Assembly (NCBI RefSeq): GCF_011250565.1
Contig: NZ_JAANMS010000002.1
Location: 62,001-126,000 of the forward strand
Source of the DNA: Nocardioides sp. IC4_145
GTDB lineage: Bacteria; Actinomycetota; Actinomycetes; Propionibacteriales; Nocardioidaceae
DNA: 64,000 nt
Direction of reading: 5' to 3'
Shown: positions 1 to 8,632 of the stretch, one piece after another
Numbering within the stretch: position 1 is the first letter of the stretch
How the letters are laid out: each line of letters begins with the position of its first letter
Made by a program: the position numbers and the translations under genes
Notes under the pieces: generated by a model
Database searches by the model: none
Told to the model about the DNA's origin: nothing
The model's input: the letters and a program-made list of their open reading frames with translations, nothing else

Positions 1-912
1 TTCGTTGGTCAGCCGAAGCTTCCCTGCCGCTCGGTAGTGCCGGATGAAGTCGGCAGCTACGGCGGGCACGGCCTCGCCCGCAGTGTCTCGCCAGCGCTCA
101 ACCTGACCTCGGAACGTGGCGGACGAACGACGGTCCTGCTCAAATCGGGTGCTCTTCATCAGCGCATCGAGCCCGGCAGTGCTGAAGGGCGATCCACCAC
201 GAGGGGCCTCGCGCGGCAGCGCGTCGAGGAGCTCGTCCGCCTTGCGGGCGATCAGTTGCCGAATGAGGTCGGGCACGTTGTCGGGGTCCAGGTGGTCGAA
301 GCCGCCTTCGTAGCCCATCGTGATGACGGCTCCACGATCGGCTGCCTGGTCACGGCGGCGCTCAAGGTTGATGATGTCGTTGCTGCTCGCGGGTCGCGTG
401 GCACCAGAGCTGCGCACGAACACCTCGCCGTCGCGCACAGCCAACTTGGTCTGGTCGTCCGTGTAGTCCTTGCGGCAGGCGTGGATCCGGTCGCCCCAGC
501 GGGGCGGGTCCACGGTTACGGCGAGCACCAGGCCGTCCGCATGGTCGATGAAGTTGTAGTCCCAGCGCGGGCCGTCCTCGCCCACGTACGGCAGCACTGC
601 CGCGACCAGTTCGGCACCGTCTACACGCTCGGCAGGGTCCACATGCTGGCCCTGCACACCCACCAGCAGCACCCCGTGGCCACCCAGGTGCGCCTCGGCG
701 ACGTCGGGCATGCGGTTGGCCATACCCAGCACGGTGCGGGCGATCACGACAGCCGACCGCTTGCGGCTGCCCTTACCGAAAGGCAGCGCGCCCTTGAGTT
801 CCAGCCAGCCAACTTCGGACAGGTCACCCAGCGACAGGGCGTGGTCCACGAGGGCGTGCCAGCCAGCGTTGCCGCTGGGCAGTCGGGTCAGGTCTAGGTC
901 CACGGAGGCCAT
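1..912 (-). CDS. AlbA_2 (Schlafen-like) domain protein, C-terminus outside window
   Basis: The frame is open from an ATG at 912 leftward to base 1, giving at least 304 residues; the end lies outside the window. GWLELKG at about residues 35-41, IARTVLGMANRM at about 57-68 and GHGVLLVGVQG at about 79-89 follow the layout of the AlbA_2/Schlafen nucleic-acid- or ATP-binding domain, in which an early Glu-Leu-Lys is followed by an Ala-Asn turn and a glycine-rich strand. The rest (about 100-304) has no motif I recognise. Such proteins are often regulators or defence-associated, but nothing here fixes a role. It is the last of two minus-strand genes, starting 27 bases after the upstream one ends. The domain call is an inference from motif resemblance. 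Confidence 0.6.
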   Translation of the reverse strand, partial: MASVDLDLTRLPSGNAGWHALVDHALSLGDLSEVGWLELKGALPFGKGSRKRSAVVIARTVLGMANRMPDVAEAHLGGHGVLLVGVQGQHVDPAERVDGAELVAAVLPYVGEDGPRWDYNFIDHADGLVLAVTVDPPRWGDRIHACRKDYTDDQTKLAVRDGEVFVRSSGATRPASSNDIINLERRRDQAADRGAVITMGYEGGFDHLDPDNVPDLIRQLIARKADELLDALPREAPRGGSPFSTAGLDALMKSTRFEQDRRSSATFRGQVERWRDTAGEAVPAVAADFIRHYRAAGKLRLTNE

Positions 913-939
913 GCTCTCAGCCGATGCCGACAGTTTCGG

Positions 940-1314
940 TCACTCGGACGACGACTGAGCTTCGTGGTGTTTACGTCGCAGAACCTCGCGCCAGTTGGTG
1001 GCATCCAGCCAGGTCTTCTCCAGCAACTGGACGGTCCACTCGATCAGATCCCACGCCGTGCGCAGATCTTCCACACCGATTGCGTACGGCTCGCCACCGG
1101 TCGGGTCGCACACCTCGTGCAGCGCGTTCCAGGGGACGGGATCGGGAAACTCGCTGATTTCACTGAGGCTATGGCTGGGGCCGGGGTACTTCTCGTGCCA
1201 GGCGCGCACGGCGCCCTCCTGAACCATGACCTCGCTCATGCGCACGTGCACCCAGCCGTCGCGGTCAGCAATCTCGAAGCCGCAGGCGGCGCAGTCCCAC
1301 TTGATCTCCTCCAC
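940..1314 (-). CDS. Small hypothetical protein with CxxC near the N-terminus
   Basis: A 124-residue protein is read from a GTG at 1314. It begins with a Trp-Asp-Cys-Ala-Ala-Cys segment, a possible half zinc knuckle, and is rich in Trp and acidic residues. I do not recognise the family. The frame stays open upstream to 1704, but that part lies antisense to the signal-peptide region of the plus-strand gene at 1544 and looks non-coding, so I chose the GTG immediately before the conserved-looking core; an ATG at 1428 is an alternative. It precedes the AlbA_2-like gene with a 27-base gap and may be cotranscribed with it. Confidence 0.5.
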   Translation of the reverse strand: MEEIKWDCAACGFEIADRDGWVHVRMSEVMVQEGAVRAWHEKYPGPSHSLSEISEFPDPVPWNALHEVCDPTGGEPYAIGVEDLRTAWDLIEWTVQLLEKTWLDATNWREVLRRKHHEAQSSSE

Positions 1315-1543
1315 ACTGCGATCCTGCCGAGAGTGTCCAGTCAAGCGCCACCGGATGCTTGCGCTCCCGTGCTCGCTCAGTACCGGGCTGCGTCCTGGCT
1401 GCCCGCCGTGGCGCCTTTCCCCCGCCATTGACTGTGCGCTCTCGCCGCCAAGCGCACCCGTTCGGACGTTCCCGAGATCTTCGGCTCGTTCTGCGATAGG
1501 CAGGGACGGCGAACCCTTCTCCAGGCCAACGAGGTGCACAGAG

Positions 1544-2407
1544 ATGACCAGACCGAGCCGCCTGCTAGCACTTCTGGTTGCGCTACTGAGCTCGTCCGCC
1601 CTGACTGCGGTTTCGACCCCGGCCTCCGCGCAGACCGCTGCCGAGCCGCAGCAGGTGCGGCTCAGTTCTTGGCCTCGAGGCGCCACGCTCACCCCGAAGG
1701 CCAAGGATGTGGAGGAGGGCGACCGGCTGACCCTCGCCGCGGTGATCGAGTCGCCTTCGCGGGCGAGGAAGGTGACGCTGCAGAAGTACCGGCCGCCGCT
1801 CTACGTCGGGGACGACGCGGAGTGGAACGCGGTGAAGTCGCGCAATGTGCGAGGCGCGAAGCGGGTCAGGTTCGCGGTCGTAGCCACCGGCCCCAACACC
1901 GAGCGGTATCGCGCGGCTATCACTTACAAGAACGCCAAGCCCGTCACGACCCAACCCGTCAGCGTGAACGTGTGGCGCTGGATCCCACTGTCGGACTACG
2001 ACCCCTACTACCAGGCCGAGCCCTACGCGGCAGGCTTCGGCGCCGTAAGCATCAACGGGCAGACGTACAGCGGCTGGGGCGCCGCGACGTACTCCCACAC
2101 CGGCGCCTGGGAAGCGCGATTCACTCCCGGACGCCACTGCAAGACCTTCCGCAGCGTCATCGGCGTCTCCGACATCTCGCACGACGGCTCCAGCGCAATC
2201 ATCGAGTTCACGGCCGACGACGCTCATATCTACGAGTCACCCGCCCTCACTCCCGGCATGGACATGACCATCAGCCTGCCGCTCGCCATGCCGTACCGGT
2301 TCGGCATCCAACTCTTCGACACGACCCCTGGCGGCACCACCGGACGCGACGCCGTCGAATCGTGGCCCGTCATCGGAGAACCGTCCTTCTTGTGCACGGG
2401 GGTCTGA
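1544..2407 (+). CDS. Secreted hypothetical protein, possible NPCBM-like C-terminal domain
   Basis: A 287-residue protein is read from the ATG at 1544, chosen because it opens a classic signal peptide: Arg near the start, a Leu/Ala-rich hydrophobic stretch at about 6-24, and a cleavage-like Ala-Ser-Ala before Gln at about residue 30. The middle part is a beta-rich segment of the kind seen in cell-surface proteins. The last 120 residues (RSVIGVSDISHDGSS, then EFTADDAHIYES, then a Gly/Thr-rich tail with a final Cys) resemble the NPCBM carbohydrate-binding domain in spacing, but this is tentative. A GAGG-type ribosome-binding site lies shortly before the ATG. It stands alone on the plus strand, divergent from the small hypothetical gene. 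Confidence 0.6.
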   Translation: MTRPSRLLALLVALLSSSALTAVSTPASAQTAAEPQQVRLSSWPRGATLTPKAKDVEEGDRLTLAAVIESPSRARKVTLQKYRPPLYVGDDAEWNAVKSRNVRGAKRVRFAVVATGPNTERYRAAITYKNAKPVTTQPVSVNVWRWIPLSDYDPYYQAEPYAAGFGAVSINGQTYSGWGAATYSHTGAWEARFTPGRHCKTFRSVIGVSDISHDGSSAIIEFTADDAHIYESPALTPGMDMTISLPLAMPYRFGIQLFDTTPGGTTGRDAVESWPVIGEPSFLCTGV

Positions 2408-3100
2408 GCACACACTGAACAGAGTGACCGGCTCTGCCGCCAGGAAGTTGCTTCCGGGATGCGTCCTTTCGCTGCCGAGCGCTGGCGCATCCACTCGATC
2501 CGCTTTCCCTCAGGAGCGGTGCATAGGCGGGTGCCTCCCTGCCCGCGCTTGGATCCGTCGTCCCTCTGCTGCGTCTCCGCGAGGGCGGACTGCTGAGGCG
2601 GGCTCGGTGGGGCACTATCGACGCACGCGATCGCGCCTAGGCACGTTTCTCGTGGGTTGATTGCGAGGCAAGTTCGACGCGGCACACTCCATGTCAGGAG
2701 CGGGCGACACCTCCGTGTGCGCCGCCGTTCGGTGACCGCATGGAGCCGAACGCGCGTCTGTGTCGGCGATGTGTCAGCGACCCGGACGTCGCAGCGAACC
2801 TGCAGTTCAGGGCGGTCCTGGGAGCGGGGCTGTCAAGGATCTACGGGATCTTTGAGTTGTGGCACCCACCGGGAAGTTCAGCCAGCGTGCGTGCGGATCG
2901 TCGCATGGCGCCTCGTGGCGCACGGCCGTTCCCCCGTACGAGCAGCCCGAGGACGTGCGCGGGACACACCTCCGCCGGCCGGTGCACGTCATATGGAGAC
3001 GAGGCGCTCGTCCGCATTGCTCTGACGCACGGTCAGCAAGGGCGAGCGGGAGAGGTTCGCACGTGCTCATCCCGCAGTTCGTGATGCTCGTCGGCGATCA
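2408..3100. other. Non-coding or decayed region, no gene recognised
   Basis: About 690 bases lie between the secreted protein and the end of pntB. Several short open frames exist on both strands, none with a convincing start site, recognisable domain or consistent third-base GC preference. The part from about 2820 to 3110 is visibly richer in A/T than its surroundings and ends in an AT-rich stretch at the pntB stop. I see no tRNA cloverleaf, terminator with T-run, or clear terminal inverted repeats of an insertion sequence. It may be a decayed gene or element remnant. Confidence 0.35.
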
Positions 3101-4585
3101 CTATATACCAACTGGCGCTCGGCTTGCCGCGTCTCGTACCCTCCGTGCTGGTGCGCCAGGCTCGCGCTCGAGGTGGCCGAGGATGTCCGCGACGCGCTCC
3201 TGAGCGTCCCCGAATAACATCGACGTGTTGCTCGTGAAGAACAGCGGATTTTGCACGCCGGCATAACCCGACGCCATGGAACGCTTGAAGACGATGACCT
3301 GCTTCGCATTCCAGACGTGGAGGACGGGCATCCCGGCGATCGGCGAAGCGGGGTCGTCAGCAGCCGAAGGGTTGACGGTGTCATTGGCCCCGATGACAAG
3401 GACCACGTCGGTGTCGGAGAAGTCGTCGTTGATTTCGTCCATCTCCAGGACGATGTCGTACGGGATCCTTGCTTCGGCGAGCAGCACGTTCATGTGTCCG
3501 GGCAGTCGCCCGGCGACGGGGTGGATGCCAAAGCGCACTGCGGTGCCTCGCGCGCGGAGCCTGCTCGTGAGCTCCGCGACGCCGTGCTGCGCTTGCGCTA
3601 CAGCCATCCCGTAACCGGGAGTGATGATGACCGACTCGGCCTCGGCGAGGAGGTCGGCCACCGCGGCGGCGTCGACCTCGGTGTGCTCGCCTGCTTCGCT
3701 GTCTCCGACCGTGGTGGCGACGGCGCCGAAACCGCCGGCGATGACCGAGATGAACGAGCGGTTCATCGCCTTGCACATGACGTAGGACAGGTAGGCGCCG
3801 GAGGACCCGACCAGCGCGCCGGTGATGATGAGCAGGTCGTTCCCGAGGAGGAAACCTGAGGCGGCCGCCGCCCAGCCGGAGTAGCTGTTCAACATCGAGA
3901 CGACCACCGGCATGTCGCCTCCGCCGATCGAGGCGACGAGGTGCACCCCGAGAGCGAGGGCCACGAGAGTGACTGCGATCAGCAGCCATAGCCGTGGCTC
4001 GACGACGAACCAGACCGTCAGCGCAGCGAAGGCGAGCAGGGCTCCTACGTTGAGTGCGTTCTTCCCGGGCAGCACCAGGGGTGCTGACTTGATGCGTGCG
4101 GAGAGCTTGAGGAACGCGGTGATGGAGCCGGTGAACGTGACCGCGCCGATGAAGACGCCGATGAAGACCTCGGCGGAGTGGATCCCGAGCAGTCCCTGGT
4201 CTCGGAGTGTCTCGAGCTCGGCGCTGCTGCCGTTCGCCTCGACGTGCAGGTAGCCGTTCCAACCGACCAGGACGGCGGCCGCGCCGACGAACGAGTGCAG
4301 GAGCGCGATGAGTTCGGGCATCCCGGTCATCTCGACCGCCCGCGCGCGCCCCAGACCGATGACGGCTCCACTGGCGACGGCACCGAGCAGCAGCCCGGCG
4401 TCCAGGGCATCGAGGCCGTGGTCGACCGCGACCAGGCCGGTGGCAAGCAGGGCGACTGTCATGCCGCAGACGCCCGCCAGGTTGCCGGCCTTCGAGGTCT
4501 CGTGCTTGGACAAGCCGGCGAGCGAGAGCACGAAGAGGAGGGCGGCCACGACGTAGGCCGCGGCGGCGACGGTTTCGATGTTCAT
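3101..4585 (-). CDS. pntB: NAD(P) transhydrogenase subunit beta
   Basis: A 494-residue PntB, the usual length plus a roughly 20-residue tail. The first half consists of hydrophobic helices (domain II of the proton channel). The second half is the NADP(H)-binding domain III, with [11 protein letters not shown] as nucleotide-binding loop, then [26 protein letters not shown] and [17 protein letters not shown], all hallmark PntB segments. With PntA it forms the membrane complex that moves hydride between NADH and NADP+ coupled to proton flow. The ATG at 4585 lies two bases after the pntA stop, so the pair is translationally coupled. It is the promoter-distal gene of the minus-strand run beginning at 8494, suggesting a role in supplying NADPH to the catabolic enzymes. 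Confidence 0.95.
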   Translation of the reverse strand: MNIETVAAAAYVVAALLFVLSLAGLSKHETSKAGNLAGVCGMTVALLATGLVAVDHGLDALDAGLLLGAVASGAVIGLGRARAVEMTGMPELIALLHSFVGAAAVLVGWNGYLHVEANGSSAELETLRDQGLLGIHSAEVFIGVFIGAVTFTGSITAFLKLSARIKSAPLVLPGKNALNVGALLAFAALTVWFVVEPRLWLLIAVTLVALALGVHLVASIGGGDMPVVVSMLNSYSGWAAAASGFLLGNDLLIITGALVGSSGAYLSYVMCKAMNRSFISVIAGGFGAVATTVGDSEAGEHTEVDAAAVADLLAEAESVIITPGYGMAVAQAQHGVAELTSRLRARGTAVRFGIHPVAGRLPGHMNVLLAEARIPYDIVLEMDEINDDFSDTDVVLVIGANDTVNPSAADDPASPIAGMPVLHVWNAKQVIVFKRSMASGYAGVQNPLFFTSNTSMLFGDAQERVADILGHLEREPGAPARRVRDAASRAPVGI

Positions 4586-4587
4586 GG

Positions 4588-6129
4588 TCAGCTCCTCGTG
4601 AACATGGCGAGCATGCGGCGGGTCACCGCAAAGCCCCCGAAGACGTTGATCGAAGCCAACAGGACCGCGATGGTGGACAGGACAGTGACTGTCGCGCCGC
4701 CGGCGCCGTCGTGGCCGATCTGGAGCAGGGCGCCGACCACGATGATCCCCGAGATCGCATTCGTGACCGACATCAGTGGCGTGTGCAGGGCGTGGTGGAC
4801 CTGCCCGATCACGTAGAAGCCGATCACTACGGCGAGAGCGAAGACGGTCAGGTGGCCGAGCATCGCGGGCGGCGCGGCGGCAGCGAGCAGGAAGAACGAG
4901 ACGGCCGCGAGCGCTGCGAGTCCAAGGCGTCGACCCGGCGAGCTCGTAGGCGGAGCCGGGACCTCCTCGGCTGCTCGAGCGCCGTTGCCGGCGGGGGCGG
5001 CTGACGGCGCTGACACTTCCACGGGGGGAGGCGGCCACGTGAGCTGGCCGTCACGAACCACCGTCATCGACCGGATCACAACGTCGTCGAAGTCGACGGT
5101 GAGCTCCCCGTTCCGTTCCGGCGTCAACAGCTTGAGCAGGTTGACCACGTTCGTGCCGTACAGCTGCGATGCCTGGGCTGGAAGTCGGCCCGCCAGGTCG
5201 GTGTAGCCGATGAGGGTGACCCCGTTGGCCGTCCTCACCACTCGACCGGCCTCGGAGCCCTCGACGTTCCCGCCGTTGGCTGCGGCCATGTCGACCACCA
5301 CGCTGCCCGGCTTCATGGATGCCACCATGGCGGCGGTGAGGATCCGCGGCGCCGGCCGGCCCGGGATCAGAGCGGTGGTGATGACGACATCGACGTCGCG
5401 CGCCTGCTCCGCGTACAGCGCAGCCTCGAGCGACTTGTAGTCGTCGGACATCTCCTTCGCGTACCCGGTCGCGGACACTTGGGCTTCGGCGGAGTCGATG
5501 GGCAGGTACTCCCCGCCGAGCGAACGGACTTGGTCGGCCACCTCCGGCCGAGGATCTGTGGCTCGCACGATGGCGCCCAGGCTTCCGGCCGTACCGATCG
5601 CTGCCAGGCCGGCGACGCCGGCCCCGACCACCAGGACCTTCGCAGGAGGAACCTTGCCTGCGGCGGTCACCTGACCGGTGAACACCCGGCCGAACGCGTG
5701 CGCTGCTTCGATCACAGCCCGGTACCCGGCGATGTTCGCCATCGACGACAGCACGTCCAGGGACTGCGCCCGGCTGATGCGCGGCACCGCGTCCATTGAC
5801 AGCGCCGTGATCTGGCGGCTGCTGAGGTCCTCGACCACGGCAGGGTCGAATCGCGGAGAGAACAGCGCGACCACGGCCGCCCCCGGTCGCAGCCGGTCCA
5901 GGCGGTCGGCAGAGGGTCCGTTGACGGCCAGGACGATGTCAGCTGCGAACGGGTCGCCGATACGCGCGCCGGCCTCCGCGTAGGCCTCGTCCTCGAAGGA
6001 GGATCGCGACCCGGCGCCCGGCTCGACGATGACGTCGTAGCCCAGCTTCATCAGCTGTGCTGCTGTGCTCGGAGTAGCGGCGACGCGGGTCTCGTCGGCG
6101 CGCTGTTCCTTGAGTACGCCTATCTGCAT
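4588..6129 (-). CDS. pntA: NAD(P) transhydrogenase subunit alpha (fused form)
   Basis: A 513-residue protein of Escherichia coli PntA type, joining domain I and alpha-subunit membrane helices in one chain. It opens with MQIGVLKEQ and [13 protein letters not shown], typical of the alanine-dehydrogenase/PNT N-terminal domain. The NAD-binding Rossmann motif [15 protein letters not shown] lies at about 170, and [13 protein letters not shown] and [14 protein letters not shown] follow. A Pro/Ala-rich linker at about 375-400 leads to four hydrophobic helices including [16 protein letters not shown], which is diagnostic. The gene follows the SDR at 6221 after a 91-base gap and is coupled to pntB. Fusion of the two alpha parts is common; many actinobacteria carry them split. 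Confidence 0.95.
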   Translation of the reverse strand: MQIGVLKEQRADETRVAATPSTAAQLMKLGYDVIVEPGAGSRSSFEDEAYAEAGARIGDPFAADIVLAVNGPSADRLDRLRPGAAVVALFSPRFDPAVVEDLSSRQITALSMDAVPRISRAQSLDVLSSMANIAGYRAVIEAAHAFGRVFTGQVTAAGKVPPAKVLVVGAGVAGLAAIGTAGSLGAIVRATDPRPEVADQVRSLGGEYLPIDSAEAQVSATGYAKEMSDDYKSLEAALYAEQARDVDVVITTALIPGRPAPRILTAAMVASMKPGSVVVDMAAANGGNVEGSEAGRVVRTANGVTLIGYTDLAGRLPAQASQLYGTNVVNLLKLLTPERNGELTVDFDDVVIRSMTVVRDGQLTWPPPPVEVSAPSAAPAGNGARAAEEVPAPPTSSPGRRLGLAALAAVSFFLLAAAAPPAMLGHLTVFALAVVIGFYVIGQVHHALHTPLMSVTNAISGIIVVGALLQIGHDGAGGATVTVLSTIAVLLASINVFGGFAVTRRMLAMFTRS

Positions 6130-6220
6130 GCTGACTCCTTCAGGTCGTCGGCGGCGTCAGGTGTCGAGGCGCTTCTCGTCCCTGAAGCATCTCGGAGGCG
6201 GCTGGCACGGGTGCGGGTGC

Positions 6221-6973
6221 TCACGCGCCCAGCCATCCGCCGTCGACCACGAGCTGCTGACCGGTCACGTAGCCTGCCCAGTCCGACAGCAGGAAGACGG
6301 CAGCACCTCCGAGCTCGGAGGGGTGCCCCAGGCGGCCCATCGGGATGCGGCCGGTCACCCGAGCACGCTGCTCGGGATCGTCGAGGAGGTCCGCGGTCAG
6401 CTCGGTGTAGAAGTAGCCGGGGGAGAGCACGTTCACCCTGATGTTGCGTGGCGCCCACTCGGCGGCGATGGTTCGCGCGAGGCCGAGCAGACCCGACTTC
6501 GAGGCGGCGTAGGCCACCGCGCGAGGGATGGCGATCGAGCTTCCGAGGGACCCGACCAGGACGACGCTGCGCAAGCTGCCCATCACATCGTTGCGGACCA
6601 GCTCCCGGGTGAGCCGGAACGGTGACGCGAGGTTGACTTCTACTACCCGCGCGAAGTCCTCGTCGCCGAACTCGTCGGCGGGCGCCCGGTGTTGCACGCC
6701 TGCCGCATGGACGACCCCGTGCAGGCCGCGCTCCGACACCTGCTGCACCAGTCGGTCGGTCTCTGCCGGGTCGGCGAGGTCGGCCGCAACGGCGGTTGCC
6801 GCTATCCCGGCCTCGGCGAGTTCCGCGACGCTGGAGTCCAGTTGGCTCTGGTTCCGGGCGGCGAGGACAAGTTCTGCTCCGGCTTCGCCGGCTGCCTGAG
6901 CCATGGCGAGCCCGAGGCCGCGGCTGCCACCGGTCACAAGGATGCGTCGGCCTGCCAGCAGGTCGTTCGTCAT
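6221..6973 (-). CDS. SDR family oxidoreductase
   Basis: A 250-residue classical short-chain dehydrogenase. The cofactor loop is GGSRGLGLAMA at about 15-25, and AAGVQH follows at about 90 (NAG variant). The catalytic Ser lies in VGSLGSS, and Tyr/Lys lie in YAASKSG at about 155-161. The C-terminal GQQLVVDGGWL is typical of NAD(P)-dependent sugar or hydroxyacyl oxidoreductases. Its ATG at 6973 overlaps the alcohol dehydrogenase stop by four bases, so both are translated from one message. It probably oxidises a secondary alcohol or reduces a ketone made in the same pathway. The substrate cannot be told from the sequence. Confidence 0.88.
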   Translation of the reverse strand: MTNDLLAGRRILVTGGSRGLGLAMAQAAGEAGAELVLAARNQSQLDSSVAELAEAGIAATAVAADLADPAETDRLVQQVSERGLHGVVHAAGVQHRAPADEFGDEDFARVVEVNLASPFRLTRELVRNDVMGSLRSVVLVGSLGSSIAIPRAVAYAASKSGLLGLARTIAAEWAPRNIRVNVLSPGYFYTELTADLLDDPEQRARVTGRIPMGRLGHPSELGGAAVFLLSDWAGYVTGQQLVVDGGWLGA

Positions 6974-8094
6974 GAGGAGCAGCTCCAGGAGTGAGGGGTG
7001 CCGGCCCAGGGGTCGACCATGATTCGGAGGGGGGAGCCGCGTCGCTGCTCGATGTCGGCGATGGCCTCGTTGACGGAATCCAGGTCGACGACGCGCGTGA
7101 CTGACGGACCAAGCTCCAGCGTGCCGTCGGCCACTGCATCCACGACCGCGGCGATGTCCGCCGCGCTGTAGGCGTAGACGGCTGACAGGGTCAGCGAGCG
7201 GCGCACGAAGACTCCGGGCGGGGGAAGGCGTGGCGCGGTCGCTCCGATACCGACCACCACGCAGCGTCCGCCGGGACGTAGCAGGTCGAGGGCGGCCTCG
7301 GTGGTGCTCGGGAAGCCGACGCAGTCGACGACCGCGTCGCACCCGTCACCGGCATCCAGCGAGTCCAGCGCGTCCCGTGTCTCCGGGTCGGTCGGATCGA
7401 CGGCAGCTGTCGCCCCTGCTTCGAGGGCGCGCTGTCTCGAGACCGGGTCGAGGTCGAGGCCGACCACCCGAGCACCTCGCCCCAGTGCCAGTCGGAGGAC
7501 CTGCATGCCGAGGCCTCCGAGGCCGATCACGACGACGACGTCGGCAGGGCTCACAGCCGCTACGCGAAGGGCGTGGTGCGCGGTGCCTGCCGACTCGATC
7601 AGAGGCGCTGCCAAGAGATCCGCACCCTCGGGAAGTCGCGTGAGATTCCTGGCCGGGGCGGTCAGCACCTGGGTGAGCCCACCGTCCACCTGGATGCCCA
7701 TCATCCTTCGGCGCGGGCAGAGGTTGGTTTCCCCTCGCGCGCAGGCGCGGCACTGCTCGCACCCCAGGATCGGGTTGACGAATACCGCGTCGCCCGGCTG
7801 GAGCTCGGAGCCGCCGGGGGCGGTGAGTACCGTTCCTGCGATCTCATGGCCGATGGTGATCGGGAGGTGTCCGGTCTCGGTGTGTCCCGAGACGATGTGT
7901 GCATCCGATCCACACAGACCCACCGAGCCCACGCGGACGAGGCAGTCGGTCGGGTCCGGGATCGGGACCGGCAGGTCCTGGACGTGCAACCGCTGCCCCA
8001 CGCGCCCGAATCGAACGGCTCGGACCGTCTCAGGCAGCGCAGGAGTCGACGACGAGTCAGCCACGGGGTCGAACGGGACTCGTGAGGGCTTCAC
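6970..8094 (-). CDS. Zinc-dependent medium-chain alcohol dehydrogenase
   Basis: A 374-residue MDR enzyme with the full set of zinc ligands. The catalytic zinc site is GLCGSDAH (Cys) and GHEIAG (His-Glu). The structural zinc loop is GCEQCRACARGETNLC, four Cys in the usual spacing. The nucleotide motif GLGGLGMQVLRLA lies at about 195-207 and an Asp at the end of the second strand (VVGLDLD) favours NAD+. Zinc makes it an oxidising alcohol dehydrogenase rather than a quinone-type reductase. Its start overlaps the thioesterase gene by 38 bases and its end overlaps the SDR start, placing it second in the operon. It likely oxidises an alcohol formed after hydroxylation or ester cleavage. Confidence 0.9.
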   Translation of the reverse strand: MKPSRVPFDPVADSSSTPALPETVRAVRFGRVGQRLHVQDLPVPIPDPTDCLVRVGSVGLCGSDAHIVSGHTETGHLPITIGHEIAGTVLTAPGGSELQPGDAVFVNPILGCEQCRACARGETNLCPRRRMMGIQVDGGLTQVLTAPARNLTRLPEGADLLAAPLIESAGTAHHALRVAAVSPADVVVVIGLGGLGMQVLRLALGRGARVVGLDLDPVSRQRALEAGATAAVDPTDPETRDALDSLDAGDGCDAVVDCVGFPSTTEAALDLLRPGGRCVVVGIGATAPRLPPPGVFVRRSLTLSAVYAYSAADIAAVVDAVADGTLELGPSVTRVVDLDSVNEAIADIEQRRGSPLRIMVDPWAGTPHSWSCSS

Positions 8095-8494
8095 GCATCG
8101 CGTCCGGCACCGGCGCCTTTCCCGTGATCGCGCCGTCTACGACAACGTAGGTCGACGAGCCCCTGGCGCAGGTCCGGTTACCGCCGATCACCTCGTAGCT
8201 GAGCGTGATGCTGGTCGTGCCGACGCGCTCTGTGCTGACCTGCACCCACACCTCGTCGCCGTACCGAACCGCGGCCGTCCAGTTGAGGTCGATGCTGACG
8301 ACTTGGATGTCGTGGCCCTCAGCGACGAGCCGGTCCAATGCGTAACCGCAGCGGGCGAAGTAGGCGTTGCGGGCATCCTCGATGAAGGCGAGGTACCACA
8401 TGTTGAAGACGACGCCTTGCTGGTCGTACTGGTAGTAGTGCGTGGTGATCGGGAACAGCGCCACGTCGGTCGGGGCTGCGGCGGTGCTCGTCAC
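8057..8494 (-). CDS. Acyl-CoA thioesterase, 4HBT hot-dog family
   Basis: A 145-residue single hot-dog domain of the YbgC/FadM type. The signature is HYYQYDQQGVVFNMWYLAFIEDAR at about 19-42, matching the family's D-x-(N/Q)-x-H/V-x-N-x-xY-ΦxxxE pattern: Asp24 is in the catalytic position and the Asn-Met-Trp-Tyr helix follows. A strand containing IDLNWTAAVRYGDEVWV and the closing VVVDGAITGKAPVP are also typical. It would hydrolyse an acyl-CoA and recycle CoA. It is the first gene of the operon running to pntB and lies about 70 bases downstream of a good promoter at 8574-8603, itself preceded by the shared regulatory box. Confidence 0.85.
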   Translation of the reverse strand: MTSTAAAPTDVALFPITTHYYQYDQQGVVFNMWYLAFIEDARNAYFARCGYALDRLVAEGHDIQVVSIDLNWTAAVRYGDEVWVQVSTERVGTTSITLSYEVIGGNRTCARGSSTYVVVDGAITGKAPVPDAMREALTSPVRPRG

Positions 8495-8573
8495 GGAGTC
8501 TCCTGGCGCATGAGGGCGGCCCGCCGCATTGCAGGCAAGCCACCGTGGCTCGGCTGACGGCGAGGACGGGACG

Positions 8574-8632
8574 AGTACAGCGCCGGCCGGAGCGGCTTGT
8601 CAACGCTTCAGCGGTAATTTCTCATGATCTTT
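8574..8632 (-). promoter_or_regulatory. Promoter and upstream regulatory box of the thioesterase-pntB operon
   Basis: Read on the minus strand, TTGACA (8603-8598) and TGTACT (8579-8574) are separated by 18 bases. Upstream, AAAGATCATGAGAAA (8632-8618) matches the box at 13973-13987 in 13 of 15 positions, in the same orientation relative to transcription; its outer edge is 29 bases before the -35 hexamer, against 30 in the P450 promoter. The box overlaps the C-terminal codons of the CoA-transferase gene ending at 8600. The position just upstream of -35 suggests activation, which is inference. Confidence 0.6.

Noticed and set aside
6963..6983. TCATGAGGAG near the SDR start, resembling the regulatory box
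   Set aside because: It lies inside overlapping coding sequence with no promoter around it and lacks the A/T-rich flanks of the five accepted sites.
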